Of a stretch of DNA of 64,000 nucleotides, positions 22,851 to 34,429 are shown piece by piece. A program made the translations under genes and the position numbers. Source of the stretch: Macrotis lagotis (Eukaryota > Chordata > Mammalia > Peramelemorphia > Peramelidae); NCBI RefSeq assembly GCF_037893015.1, contig NC_133666.1, forward strand, positions 626,474,310-626,538,309, written 5' to 3'. Under the pieces are notes generated by a model. That model did not search any database. It was not told the origin of the DNA and saw only the letters and a program-made list of their open reading frames with translations. Each line of letters begins with the position of its first letter. Within the stretch, counting starts at the first letter, position 1.

Positions 22851-24114
22851 TAATGGCTCTTTGGTCATCTGATTTTGGTAATTCTTTCCTTGGAAGATCT
22901 ACCTATGGCTTGTTGTGGATTTGCTCTCATTCTGAGTTTATCCTGTGGGATTCTTTCAGTTCAAGGTTTTTGTTTATTGTATTTGCTGGGAGTTTTTTTC
23001 TATTTATATCTTCAACCCTAAGTTTCTAGATTGGAAGCATGTGCTCTAGTTTCTGAAAGAATTGTATGACCCTGCCTCCTGCAGGATATTAACTGTATTA
23101 GACTAGATAGAGTAGTTTGTAACTGATTCTCTTTGGTTTGCATTTTCATTGTTCTTTCTTGCAAATTTTAGAGCTTTTCTGGTGAGACTGTGGGAGAATC
23201 AACTTGACTTGTTCTGGGCATAATATTGATGATGAGTCATCAAAGGAGACTGAGAATGAAAGCCATGCTTGTAGGAGGTGAGCCAGGATATCCTGGTATC
23301 GTGAAGACTCAGAGAAGGAAATGCATCTAAGAGAGAGAGTTGTCCCAAGTGTCAGTGTTAGAGAGAGCAATATCCAATGAGGAGGGCATAAGTCAAATTG
23401 TAAAGATCTGAGAGAAGAGGAAGTCTATAGAGGAAAGGAGTATAGCCAGCCTTTTCAAGAATCTTGACTAGGAAAGAGAATCGATGGAACATGATAGCAG
23501 GAGGGGATGGTAGGGGGCTAGTGAAGGGTTGTTGTTTTTAAATTTGTTTTGGTCTTTCATATTAGAATGGGAGATACTTGGATATCTTTGGAGATAGTAG
23601 GGAAGAGACAAATAGACAAGGAGAGGTTGAAAATTCAAGAGAATCATATTTCAGGTACTAGAGAAGATGGGAAGGGATAAAATTAAATGTACATGCCTTG
23701 GAGAAAGGAAGAGACTCTTCTTTTACAAAAGACCCAGGGAAAGAACGAGAGAGTAGAAGACTGTGCCAAGTTTTGAAATGAAGAAAAAGGTAAAAAAGAA
23801 AATTCATGTAGAATAATCTCAATTTTCACAGTAAAGTAAGAGATGGGATCTTCAGCTAAGAAGTAATATGGAGATGAAAACAAGGGAGGCTTGAGGAGGA
23901 AGTGAAGATTTCAAATATCTTCTGTGGGGAATGAGATAGAGAATCAGTTAGGGGGTAATAAATGGATTGCCTTACTGGAGTGAGGGCCCAGTTGATGTTG
24001 GATAACATGAATTTGTAATGTGCTCATCCAGCTCAATTGGGAGACTTCCTCCAACTGTGTTCAGGTTTGTGAATAAGCAGGAATGGAAAAGGACTGAGAC
24101 CAAAAATTAGTATC

Positions 24115-24235
24115 TCGGAATGAGAGTGAACTTAGGAGTTGGAGGACTGAAGTTCCAGTCCCACTCTTATTTTTAATATTGTGTGACCTTAGGCAAGTCA
24201 TTAAACCACCCTTCCTTATCTATAAAATGAAAGTG
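24115..24235 (+). repeat. MIR SINE
   Basis: Sense: gagttggaggactgaagttcc... tgtgaccttaggcaagtcat... cttatctataaaatgaaagtg. Confidence 0.78.
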
Positions 24236-26962
24236 TGGGGGGGTAAAGCCAAGATGGCAGTGTGAAGGCAGGAATTACCAGAAATTCATTCCCTAGAAAA
24301 ACTCCAAAAGCCATCAAATTATGACCCAAGTCAAAATTTAGAGGGGCAGAACCCATAGAAAGACTGAGTGACACAATTTCCTAGTCCACGAAGTTGAAAG
24401 TTAGAATTTCCATGGGAGAGGTCTATTTCACCGGGACTGGGGGTTGGAAAAAGCTGCTGCAAGTGCAGCCACAGTGCAGCCAGGCTGGGTGTCTAGATCC
24501 CTAGGTGCACCTGGGTCCAGACCTCCTGGCCCAGGGATCACAGGGCACAGTTTGAAGGGGTGGTGAGAGAACTCTGCCACATTAGAGTGAGTGCAGAGTA
24601 AACGATAGCCTCACAGCAGCCCTGTGGTGAGAACCTGCAGTGGGAATCCAGAATAGCAGCCTGCACCTCCAGAGTACAGCCCACAGATGGTAAGGGGGTT
24701 GGGAGAGACTGTAGAGGTCTCTCTGCTCTCCGTGGAGCAGGACTCAGATGTTTGTCCACACTCAAATCCAGCTTGCAATTGGGACTCCCATACCACCATA
24801 GCCAAGCAGGGATTCTCCTCACAGCTCCAAGAGGGGAGGGCCTATGATCATCCACATACCAAAGCACAGGCAAGAAAGCCTCTCATAAGACCTTGGAGGA
24901 ATTAACTATGGGTTGTCCCCAAAAAACCCCAAATCCTTCAAAGTGCAGTAAATCAGTCATAGGCTGAAGAAATGAGCAAATGAAAGAAAAAGAAGAATCT
25001 GACCATACAAAAGTACCTTGGCCCCATGGAAGATTCAGAAGATGACAAAATCAAAACTTCTGTACCCCAAATCTCCAAGAGAAATAGAAAATGGGCTCAG
25101 GTTATGGAAGAGTTCAAAAAGACTTTAAAAAAACAATTAAGGGAGGTAGAGGAAAAATTGGGAGGAGAAATAAGAGCTATGCAGAAAAATCATAAAGAAA
25201 TACAAAACAATACTAAAGAAAATAATGTTAAAAACCAATTTGGTCAAATGTAAAAAGCAACACAAAAGGCAATTGAGGGGAAGAATGCCTTAAAAAGAAG
25301 AATTGGCCAGCAGAAAAAGGAGATTAAAAAAAATCTCTCTGAAGAAAATAACTCCTTCAAATGCAGAATGGAACTAAAGGAAGCCAATGACTTTGCAAGA
25401 AATCAGGAAGAAATAAAACTATTCCAAAAAAACAAAAATTAGAAATATCTCACTGGAAAAACAACTGACTTTGAAAACAGACCCAGAAGAGATAATTTAA
25501 AAATTATTGGGTTACCTGAAAGTCACAACCAGGAAAAGAATTCATTTTTCAAGAAACAATACAGCAAAATTGCCCTGAGATCCTAGAAGCAGAGGGTAAA
25601 ATAAAAGTTGAGGGAATTCACCAGTCACCTCCTGAAAGAGCTCCCAAAAGAAAACTTCCAAGAATATTATAGTAAAATTCCAAAACTCTCAAGTCAAAGA
25701 GAAAATACTAAAAACTGTCAGAAACAAACAATTCAACTACTGTTGCTCTATAGTCAGGATTACACAGGATCTGGAAGCATCTACATTAAGGGCTTGTAGG
25801 GCTTGAAATATGACATTCTGGAAGACAAAAGATTTTGGTTTACAACTGAGAATCAACTACCTGGGAAAAACTGAACATCCTCTTCCAGGGGAAAAGATGG
25901 ACTTTCAATGAAACAGGGGACTTAGAAAGTTTGATCTACAAGTACAAGACTTAGATGAACTATAGAGAGGGCGGATGAGAAGGACTAACTATGAGGAACT
26001 TAATGATGTTGAACTGTTTGTATTCCTGCATGGGAAGAAAATACTGAGAACTTATATGAACTTTCTCATTTATAAGAGCAGTTAGAAGGAGCACATATAG
26101 ACAAGACACAGGAAGGAGCTGAAATAATGGTATAATATAGTAAAAAGATGGAGTCAGTGGGTGATAAAGGAAAGTACTGGGAGGAAGGGAAAGGAGAAGA
26201 AGGGTCTAAGCTATTTCATATAAGAGCAAGAAAAAGCTTTTTCAATGGATTGGAATGGGGGATGAGTGAGCCTTCCTTCATTCTCATCAGAAATGGCTCA
26301 GAGAAGAAATAACATACACATTTAAAAGGATTTAGAAATCTATTTTACCCTGCAGAAAAATGAGAAGAAAGGGATGGGATAAGGGAGAATGGGGAGAGAG
26401 AAGGGAGGAATAGATAGAAGAGAGGGAAAATCATGGAACAGGGTTCTCAGATACAACAAACTTTTGAATAGGGACAGGGTGAAAAGAGAGAGAGAATAGA
26501 ATAAATGAGAGTGAGGGGTGGCTAGGTGGCACAGTGGATAAAGCACTGGCCCTGGAGTCAGGAGTACCTGGGTTCAAATCTGGTCTCAGACACTTAATAA
26601 TTACCTAGCTGTGTGGCCTTGGGCAAGCCACTTAACCCCATTTGCCTTGCAAAAAAAAAACCAACCAAAAAAAAAAAGAATAAATGAGAGTGGGAAGGAA
26701 TAGAGTAGAGGGAAATACAGCTAGTAATAGTAACTGTGGGAAAAATATTGAAGCAACTTCTCTGGTGGGGACTTATGATAAAGAAGGCAACTCATCCTAG
26801 AGACAGAGCCATTGGAATCTGAATACAGACTGAAGTACTTTTTTTTTCCTTTCTCACTATTCTTGGGGTTTCAAATCTCTTTTTGGGGGAAGGGGAGTTT
26901 ATGTTTACTCTCACAGCAAGATTATTGTAATAATATAAAATAAATAAACCAAAAAATTGTCT
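24236..26962 (+). mobile_element. ORF1-only L1-type element (HAL1-like), with a SINE inside
   Basis: Starts ggtaaagccaagatggcag, the L1 5' end. A GC-rich 5' UTR follows to about 25025, then an ORF1-like frame from ATG 25026 (MEDSEDDKIKTSVPQISKRN; Lys/Glu-rich coiled coil in EEFKKTLKKQLREVEEKLGG) that stops at 25251-25253. ORF1-like text continues in broken frames to about 25880, with gattacacaggatctggaag and cagggg-aaaagatggactttcaatg. The element then goes to a 3' UTR and an A-rich end (ataaaataaataaacc) without any ORF2/reverse-transcriptase region. About 2.56 kb without the SINE. This layout fits HAL1 (half-L1). Confidence 0.75.
26514..26676 (+). repeat. WSINE1-like SINE with 16-bp perfect target duplication
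   Basis: Sense copy, near consensus. agaataaatgagagtg is found at 26498-26513 and again at 26677-26692. It lies in the 3' part of the HAL1-like element, so it is younger. Confidence 0.97.
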
Positions 26963-27060
26963 TTGAAAAAATGAAAGTGTGTTGCTAGTTATCCCCTAAA
27001 TTTCCCTAACCTTTTATAAATCTATAATCCTATTATTGCTTTTTTTCCCATCATTCCCCT

Positions 27061-27135
27061 ACACACACACACACAGACACACACAGACACACACAGACAC
27101 ACACAGACACACACAGACACACACAGACACACACA

Positions 27136-27194
<59 letters not shown>
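27061..27194. repeat. Compound (ACACAGAC)n(AC)n microsatellite
   Basis: About nine ACACACAGAC-like units followed by about 28 AC units. Open frames through it are repeat artefacts. Confidence 0.97.
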
Positions 27195-27196
<2 letters not shown>

Positions 27197-27779
27197 GGGG
27201 TTTTGTATGTGTCTCCAAGGGTCTCAAAGCATTCTAACCTGCTGCTTCCTGGGGCTAGCCAAGACGATACCATAGTAGGGTTTCCCTGGGGATCTGGGAA
27301 AGCTGTGACTTCAAAATTTTGGAGTGTTTCCAACTTTCAGGGAATTGAAGCCTGGTGATAACCTTTTTGTTGAAAATGGGAATGGAAATGATAGCTGGAG
27401 ACTTTCTCCAGTTGTTTCAGGCTTCTGCTGAGGCTCCAGGGCCCCAGATTGGGAAATGTAAACTCAAGATTGATTACCCAGATAATCTGTGCCCTACAGG
27501 TGATCCCTAGAAAGAAGGCAGGATTCTAATAATATTTAAGCCAATCTGCTTAAGTTTCACCCTAACTGCCTGTTTGTTATTTTCATTTCCCTTTGTTGCA
27601 AGATTCTTAAACTAAGCTAAATTTCAAAGTTAGTTAGCTAAATTGTTGTTTTGCCACAGGAATTCTGGTAACAACTATATTATAAATGTCATTGCTCTGG
27701 GATTTATGGGACTTTTTCCTTCAGAAGACTGAAAAAATCAGTTCATAGAATGATAATCAATTATATTAATCTACTATTT
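27195..27779. other. Unassigned intergenic DNA
   Basis: No repeat or gene recognised. Confidence 0.4.
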
Positions 27780-27965
27780 TATAGATTTTGGTCCATTTGA
27801 GTCTCACCTCAATCCTATGAACTAAATACTTCAGATGCTGCTGTTACCATTTTACAGATGAGATGGTGCAAACTCAGAGATTAAGTGATTTAAACCCAGG
27901 GTGCCATGAGCAAGACTTGAACTCAGGTGTCCCCTTCCCCAATTCCCAGTCCATTGCCCTTTTCT
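27780..27965 (-). repeat. MIR SINE
   Basis: Antisense: ccattttacagatgagatgg... cttgaactcaggtgtcccc. Confidence 0.72.
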
Positions 27966-28757
27966 CAGAGTCCTAACAGCATTGGTGGCTTCCTTTCCTC
28001 TCTTAACCAGAGGGATTACTAGAGCAGGGCATGCCTTGGTGAACCAAATTTAGCCTTGAAGTTCCTCTGTCATATTAAACCAGCCAAGCCCAGAACCAAA
28101 TTATCAGGACTAACTAGCCAAAGTAGGAAGTTGTCAGGCTGAGGAGGAAGGGTGAGTACCTCTTTCCTTCCTCTCACCCTGCAGCTTGCATTTGGCCACC
28201 TCTCCAACAAGGGTGGTACCTCTTTCTTTCCCCAGTTTTATCCTGATGGAGGATGGGCACACTTCATGCAACCGACTCCAGCATATGGATGACCCTCACC
28301 CCTAGTATAAGAATTCCGTTGATAGCTCTGCATTGGATAAATGAGAAATCGATACATTGAGCATCATCATTTCCCAGAGTTCACAGGGTGAGCCAGGGTA
28401 GGGTCCTCATGCACTGGAGGGTAAGATTGTCAGATACTGGATACTGCTGGATGATTTCTAATTCTTTGTCCTACAAAGAGTTCCAAGAAAACAATTTCAA
28501 ATTAGTCCAGTAGTGAAGAGAGAGAGACTACAGCAAACTTATTAGGACAGCCTGGTTGCCCCCTCCCTCCTGATGTTTAACATTAAGAAGAGCAAGTGCA
28601 TGAATTGATGCAAAAAAAATTATGCTTTTTCTTAGAAATTAAAATTTAATTTTTTCTCTATTTTTCTTTGCCTCAGGGATAAAAATAAAAATACACTGCA
28701 ACTTTGATGCGGATTGGTCTTTCAAGGTATGTAAGTGGTCACAGCTCTAATTAAACT
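27966..28757. other. Unassigned intergenic DNA
   Basis: No gene or clear repeat; 28610-28700 is A/T-rich. Confidence 0.4.
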
Positions 28758-28817
28758 ACAGTTCTCTGCTAAGACCTATCAGTTTATATAGTGCTAAACA
28801 CATAGTAGATGCTTAAT
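28758..28817 (+). mobile_element. L2 3' terminus fragment
   Basis: Sense L2 end: gctaaacacatagtagatgc followed by ttaatg. Confidence 0.55.
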
Positions 28818-28943
28818 GTTGTTGTTTGTCCTTTGATCTCAAAGAGGGCAATTGGATTTAAGCGACATTTAAAGTCACCAGCCTTACTCTGTTAGGAGCC
28901 ATCTGGGTCCAGTGGCCAGATATGAATCAAGATGACTAGAGAT
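28818..28943 (-). repeat. Marsupial interspersed repeat (same family as 17546 and 47180)
   Basis: Antisense: gttgtttgtcctttgatctc... aaagtcaccagccttactctg... agccatctgggtccagtggccag. Confidence 0.6.
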
Positions 28944-29080
28944 GGGGCAGCTAGGTGGCCCTGGTACTGGCCCTGGAGTCAGAGGACCTGAGTTCAAATT
29001 TGACCTCAGACACTTAATATTAACTTAGCTGTGTGACCTTGGGTAAGTCACTAAACCCTATTGCTTTGCCAAAAAAAAAA
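28944..29080 (+). repeat. WSINE1-like SINE
   Basis: Sense: ggggcagctaggtggccctg... gtgtgaccttgggtaagtc. Flanks aagatgactagagatg and aagatgactggaaatg form a near-perfect target duplication; it sits in the preceding repeat. Confidence 0.92.
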
Positions 29081-29890
29081 AGATGACTGGAAATGGGCCC
29101 CTCCCTTTCTAAGTTAAGATCTTTCTGGGGCCTCAGTTTGATTAAGACAATGAAAGGTACTTAATAAGTATTTATTGACTGATTGAATACTTGGTAGTGG
29201 AAAAATAAAAAGTACTTTCCATCTAACCCCCAGGACAGTCCATTAAAACCTTATCCTCTGTACATAGAATACAGTAAAAGCAAAACTCTGCCCTTGGAAC
29301 AGATAGTACAGAGACTGAACTAGTAACAAAAAGAAGGAGGTCAATTAAGGAGAAAGATCTTTGCATCAAATATTTCTGATAAAGATTTAATATCCAAGGC
29401 ACAGTGGCAAAATCATCAGAGGACCTTAATTTACCCAGAATTATTATTTTAAAAAAACACAAGTTTTATTTTTAAAATAAAAAATAAATAAAAATTATAA
29501 CTTTTTTCTTCCTCTATGAGTCATTAGTTATTTTGCACTTTCCTGAACTGATGTGAAGCCCCTCCAAGAATCACAAAGGAGAGATGTAAATGTGTGAGCT
29601 TGAAGATATATAAACCTAGATGTGGGTGAGTGTGTTTGGGTGTGGGAATGGTATGTGTGCTTCTATAGAAGGATAGGTAGGTAGATAGATAGTAGATAGA
29701 TATAGATAGATAGATAGAATGATTTCTACTCAAATGCTAATACCTATCAACAGTATCTGAGCTCAGGATCTAAGGCACACTACCTTCAGAATTGTTAACC
29801 TCTAATAGTAGTGGAGGTTTCAGTCCTGTACAAAATGTGAACTCATTTTATAAATCTTTTCAACCAAGAAAAAAGTAAAACAACAATAAC
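29081..29890. other. Unassigned DNA with (GATA)n at 29669-29718
   Basis: Mostly unrecognised. A short GATA-type microsatellite is present, and A/T-rich runs near 29450-29500. Confidence 0.5.
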
Positions 29891-30115
29891 AGATAATAGT
29901 TATCTAGTATTTACTATGCACTAGACTTTGCACTAAGCACTTAAAAATTATTATCTCTTTTGATCCTCTCAACAATCCTGGGAGCTAGATGCTGTTATTA
30001 TTCCCACTTTACAGATGAGGAAACTGAAGCAAACAGTGTGTGCCCAGGGTCGCATAGCTATTGAATGTCTGAGGCATAATTTGAACTCAGGTCTTCCTGA
30101 CTCCAAATAACCCTG
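29891..30115 (-). repeat. MIR SINE
   Basis: Antisense: gtatttactatgcactagac... ccactttacagatgaggaaac... cttcctgactcc. Confidence 0.82.
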
Positions 30116-30184
30116 TCTCATGATAAGAAATTGATTTAAAAAAAAAAAAAGAAGAAAAGAAATCCCAGAAAATTAAAAATAACA

Positions 30185-30334
30185 AGGGGCAGCTAGGTGG
30201 TACAGTGGATAGAGCACTGGCCCTGGAGTCAGGAATAACTGAGTTCAAATTTGGCCTCAGACACTTAGTAATTACCTAGCTATGTGGCCTTGGCCAAGCC
30301 ACTTAACCCCATTTGCCTTGAAAAAAAAACCTAA
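30185..30334 (+). repeat. WSINE1-like SINE
   Basis: Sense: ggggcagctaggtggtacag... Flanks aaattaaaaataac and aaattagaaataac look like a target duplication. Confidence 0.92.
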
Positions 30335-30430
30335 AGAAATTAGAAATAACTGTGGACAGCTACCATGTGATATCAGATCTAGATGTGCAATCAATACTTT
30401 AAATGTAAACTACAGTACAGATCTGGTCCT

Positions 30431-30435
30431 GGTGT

Positions 30436-30470
<35 letters not shown>
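30431..30470. repeat. (GT)n microsatellite
   Basis: About 20 GT units with one TA interruption. Confidence 0.95.
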
Positions 30471-30471
<1 letters not shown>

Positions 30472-30734
30472 TCTCATCTGTGCCCTTGCAAGTTTCTTTA
30501 AAACAGGACAAGAAGGGATTATTTGGTTATGACATGATAAAACCCAGTTACACTCTAAGATAGCAGAGTCAACACTTTGCCAGCTCTTCTCAGTCCACTT
30601 CCTATGATGCATTATCATTTCCCAATTTCTGGGGAAAATAGAAATCATTCTTGGTTAGGGCTTGAATTGTTTCCTTTCAGTTGGACAATCTACTCAATAT
30701 AGATTCTCATTACTCAGAATCTTCTGGCATTGGT

Positions 30735-31140
30735 GTGACTTTCTTCTTTTTCTTCTTTTTTGATTCTTTCAGTGCCCATATCCACTGAGTTGCTCATAAC
30801 ACTGACTGCACTTCGGTAACTTTGTCTTCCTTCTCTTCCTTCTTTTCTTTCTCCTCTTCCTTCTTTTCTTTCTTCTTTTCCTTCTCTTTCTTCTTCTCTG
30901 TTTTTGTTAATCTCCAGCAGGTAAGAGCAGCAAAAACCTTATCCCCTTTCTTCATTTTCATCATCATTACCTACCTCATCTCCTTCACTGCTTTCTTCCA
31001 CTTCTTCAACTGCTTCTTTATCACTATCAACACCTTCCGCCTCCTCTACTTCCCCACCACTTCCATGACCCTCACTATCTTTTTAATTTTCTTCTTCCTC
31101 ACAGCTTTCTTCATCATCCTCCTTATTAAAAGTGTTGAAT
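30735..31140 (-). pseudogene. Possible decayed processed copy of an acidic/Lys-rich coding sequence
   Basis: The plus strand is C/T-rich with cttctt/cctctt phrases. Read on the minus strand it gives Glu-rich (EEESSEGDE-like) then Lys-rich (KKEKEKKKEKKEEEKEK) text in broken frames, as in a processed pseudogene of a nuclear acidic protein. I cannot name the parent, and simple low-complexity DNA is the main alternative. Confidence 0.25.
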
Positions 31141-31142
31141 TT

Positions 31143-31291
31143 GGAGCACCTAGGTGGCACAGTAGATAGAGCATGGGCCCTTGAATCAGGAGGACCTGAG
31201 TTCAAATCCAGCCTCAAACTTAATCATTACCTAGTTGGGTGACCTTAGGCAAGTCACTTAACTTCATTGTCTTGCAAAAACTAAAAAAAAG
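31143..31291 (+). repeat. WSINE1-like SINE
   Basis: Sense: gagcacctaggtggcacagt... tgggtgaccttaggcaagtc... tcttgcaaaaact. Confidence 0.92.
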
Positions 31292-32245
31292 AAGGGTCGA
31301 ATTTGCAACCCTTGACCTCTGCCATTCTTGAATGCCACCTGAACTAGATTAAAATATAATTTGGAAATACTCAACAAAATAAATCAAAATATAATAGAAT
31401 ATAGCTAATGTTAATTAGTGGTCAATATGCAGCCCATAAGTATTGTTTAATTTCCTTATGTACTGTTTAGTTTCCCCATTTTTATTTGAGCTCTACATCA
31501 CTGCTCTTTGTCATTCCCCTCATCAAAAGTCTCATAATCGTTATAATTACTATATTCAGCATCTCTATTCTTCTTTCTCTATATTCTTCTCCTCATTTCT
31601 ACTTTCTCTTTACTATATTCATTGCCTTCCCTCCTTCCTTTTCTTCTTCTCCCTCCCTCCTTTCCCTTGATCCACATAGGGAATCATATCCTTATCTGTG
31701 GGTTCACTGCCCAAAGGAAAATAAATTTTTACCACTAAAAGCTTACAAGACATTTTGGGACTAGATTGCTTCTTGATGACTATGTCTTAAACCTAAATGA
31801 CTACTTTGGATTCCAGTTTGGTGAGGAATTTCGCCTTCATGATGTGGGTATGTCACATCTAATACTTTGTGGATCTTTTTTTTCTTGTGCTTTAACATAA
31901 TGATTATTTCAACATCCCTCATGCTGGCCACCACAGCTGGTGACCTCAAGTCCATATTCTCTGACCTGGTGCAAAATGGAATGACACCAGGATTGGTCCT
32001 CAAATCACCTTAAAAACTCAGAAGAGAGCTGAGGCTAGCAGTCTGGACTAATTACCATAACAACTGACAGTATTTTCAGTTTATAGTGTTTTCTATAGGT
32101 TCTTTTTAACTTCCATAACAACCCAGTGAGATGAGCATTAGGAACTGTTTTAGCCTTGTCTTACAGGCAGTACAGTAAAGGGAAAAGAACTTTCACCACT
32201 TCTGCAGGTAAAAGATTTGGATTCAAATCTTTTATGCTATTAAAA
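31292..32245. other. Unassigned intergenic DNA
   Basis: No gene recognised. An antisense frame at 31761-32003 (80 codons) has no family I know and no splice support. Confidence 0.45.
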
Positions 32246-32249
32246 CTAG

Positions 32250-32492
32250 AGAGGCAGCTAAGTGGCATAGAAAATGGAATGTTGGGCCTGGAGTCAGAAA
32301 AATTCATCTTCATGAATTCAAATCTGACCTCAGACACTTACTATCTATATGACCCTGGACAAGTCACTTAACCCTGTTAGCCTCAGTTTCCTCATCTGTA
32401 AAATGAACTGGAAAAGGAAATGGCACATCATTCTAATATCTCTACCAAGAAATATAAAAATGGGGTCACAAAGAATTGGTTAAGACTGCCAA
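32250..32492 (+). repeat. MAR1-like SINE
   Basis: Sense, nearly full length: gaggcagctaagtggcatag... ggagtcagaaaaattcatct... catctgtaaaatgaactgg... ggggtcacaaagaattgg. Confidence 0.93.
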
Positions 32493-32494
32493 CA

Positions 32495-32625
32495 ATTATA
32501 CTTACTCCCAGTGTGACTTGGAGCAAACCAGTTAGCATTCCTAGACCTCAATTTCTTCATCTGTAAAATGAGGGCTTAGTCTTTAGGCAGTTCTAAGGTC
32601 CTTTCTAACTCTAAATCTGTGATCC
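32495..32625 (+). repeat. MIR-type SINE
   Basis: Sense: agtgtgacttggagcaaacc... cttcatctgtaaaatgagg... taactctaaatctgtgatcc. Confidence 0.75.
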
Positions 32626-32639
32626 CTATGTTGGGGTTT

Positions 32640-32820
32640 TTTTAATTTCACAGACTTTTGAAGTGGAAGGGATCTCAGTGTTACTTTTTAGTCCAACTAT
32701 CTCATTTTACAGATGAGGAAACAGATAAAGGAAGGCTCAATGACTTGCCCAGATGTCACACAGTTACTACAGGTAGGAGGTAGAATTTGAATTCAGATCT
32801 TCTTTACTCTCTGTCCACCC
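32640..32820 (-). repeat. MIR-type SINE
   Basis: Antisense: gtccaactatctcattttac agatgagg core, then gacttgcccagatgtcacac. Confidence 0.75.
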
Positions 32821-34045
32821 CAATTCCCCCAACTGGAATTTTCAAACAAACCAGTTAGCAAATAACACAAGAAGAGAGGGAATCTGCTCAAAGGCCTCTC
32901 TTTCCTCAGTTTGTGGAGAAACAGATATTTTTTTTTGGTTGATTTCTTTGAATATAAATTTGATTAGGCCACTTCCTGCCTGACATATTTGAGATTTCTA
33001 GATCAAATACTAAAAATATTTTTTGATGTCATAATCCTATTTTGCGTCCTTGTCTGAATTTTAAAAAAAGAACATTTTTTGATGGGGGGAAGAGTTTCTG
33101 TAAAGTTGACAGCCTGGACAGATATGAATGTTAGTCCTTTTCCCAAGAAACACCAACTGGACATGTAAAGGGCAGCCCACTGTAACTAGCAGAGCTGAGG
33201 CAATGGGGCTTATTTTTCTGCATAAAGTAAGTTATAAAGACCCTTGGAGTAAACATGTCTCCCATTTAGCCTTCCAGCTCCCAGGCCACCCCCAGCCTCC
33301 TTTTCCCTTCAGCATCAATGGACTCTTCTCATAGGAAAATGGGCCTCCTTAGGTAAATATTTCTCATCACAGGCCCAAGAGGAAACTGTTAATAATTACA
33401 GAAAATGTTTCATTGTCTCTGACCTGACCTTAACTTCAGGAATCAACAACTCACAGAAACAAGAGACTGTGTTTATTGCTTCTAGGATAAAATATAAAGT
33501 CCTTGCTTAGTGAGCTTTAGTTCACACCCTCTTCTCTTTTCCTAGCATTGTGCTCACCTGAACATCCTCTATATTCTGGCTAAAATATATTACTAGCCAT
33601 TCCCTGATCTGGTCTTCTCTCCCCAATTACTAAAAGTAGGTTTATCAATTATATTCCTGGGGGGAGGGGGACAAGAACACCTCGCATACCCAACTAAGAT
33701 CTGCCTTTTGAAAGATTTCTCCATTTTTGAAGGCCAGCTTAGGGGCTGCTCAACTGGCCCCATTCCACCCCGCAAATTCCCTGTCCCTTCTCAAAATGTA
33801 TTGGAGCAATTCTCCTTGGTCTTGGTCAATTCGATTTTGCAGCATAATTATTTGTGGATGTGCTGTAATGCCTCTTGGAAACTAGAACTCTGAGGGCAAG
33901 GAAAGTGATGCTTTCCAGCATAAAATCATTGCTCATAGAAGGTACTTAATTTTAAATTTGCTGAATCAAATTGAATTGAAGGCAGACTCTGGTGTATTCC
34001 AAGTACACCAACCAAACCTTGTGCATTAATTAATCACCTACTATG
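32821..34045. other. Mostly unassigned DNA with L2 fragments
   Basis: 33465-33610 resembles a sense L2 piece (gcttctaggataaaatataaa), and 33885-33970 an L2 end (agaaggtacttaat). The rest is unrecognised. Confidence 0.45.
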
Positions 34046-34050
34046 TCCTT

Positions 34051-34290
34051 GGGGCAGCTAGGTGGCATAGTGGATAGACTTTAGGGTCTGAAATCAGGAA
34101 GACCTAGATTCAAATCTAGCCTCAGACACTTGCAAGCTGGGTGACCTTGGCAAGTCACTTCCTACCATTTGCCTTAGTTTCTTCATCTGTAAAATGATCT
34201 GGAGAAAGAAATGGCAAACTACTCTAGTATCTTGCCAAGAAAAGGACTCAGAAAGATGGACACAGTTGAAAAATGATTAAACAGGAAGAA
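34051..34290 (+). repeat. MAR1-like SINE
   Basis: Sense: ggggcagctaggtggcatag... gtgaccttggcaagtcactt... catctgtaaaatgatctgg. Confidence 0.93.
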
Positions 34291-34429
34291 AAACAGTGAT
34301 GTGTTAAGTGCTGTGAGACTTTTTGGAAAGGAAAAAACAAAACCAGTCTCTGCCCTTGGGGATCTTACTGTCCAGGTCAGGAAGGCAATTTGTACCCATG
34401 TAGGTAGCTACAATGCACAATGATTTGGA

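Larger units (their letters stand above)
20330..24110 (-). mobile_element. Long antisense L2 LINE remnant with several insertions
   Basis: Antisense L2 phrases occur in L2 order: gttttaaaggaagagacag (about 20435), atgttgaggacattaagat (21173), ctgggacatctgagaaat (21306), agaaagccatgcttgtagga (about 23257), gtaaagtaagagatgggatc (23832), tggagtgagggcccagttgatg (23977), ataacatgaatttgtaatgtg (24002). It is interrupted by a MIR (20700-20925), a MAR1-like SINE (21510-21737) and a block holding an LTR-like fossil. No open frame remains. Confidence 0.6.

Noticed and set aside
27022-27333. Cys/Val-rich and His/Thr-rich frames
   Set aside because: Translation of the AC/ACACAGAC repeat on both strands.
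31761-32003. 80-codon antisense frame suspected to be a gene remnant
   Set aside because: No recognised family, no splice signals in register and no flanking coding sequence.
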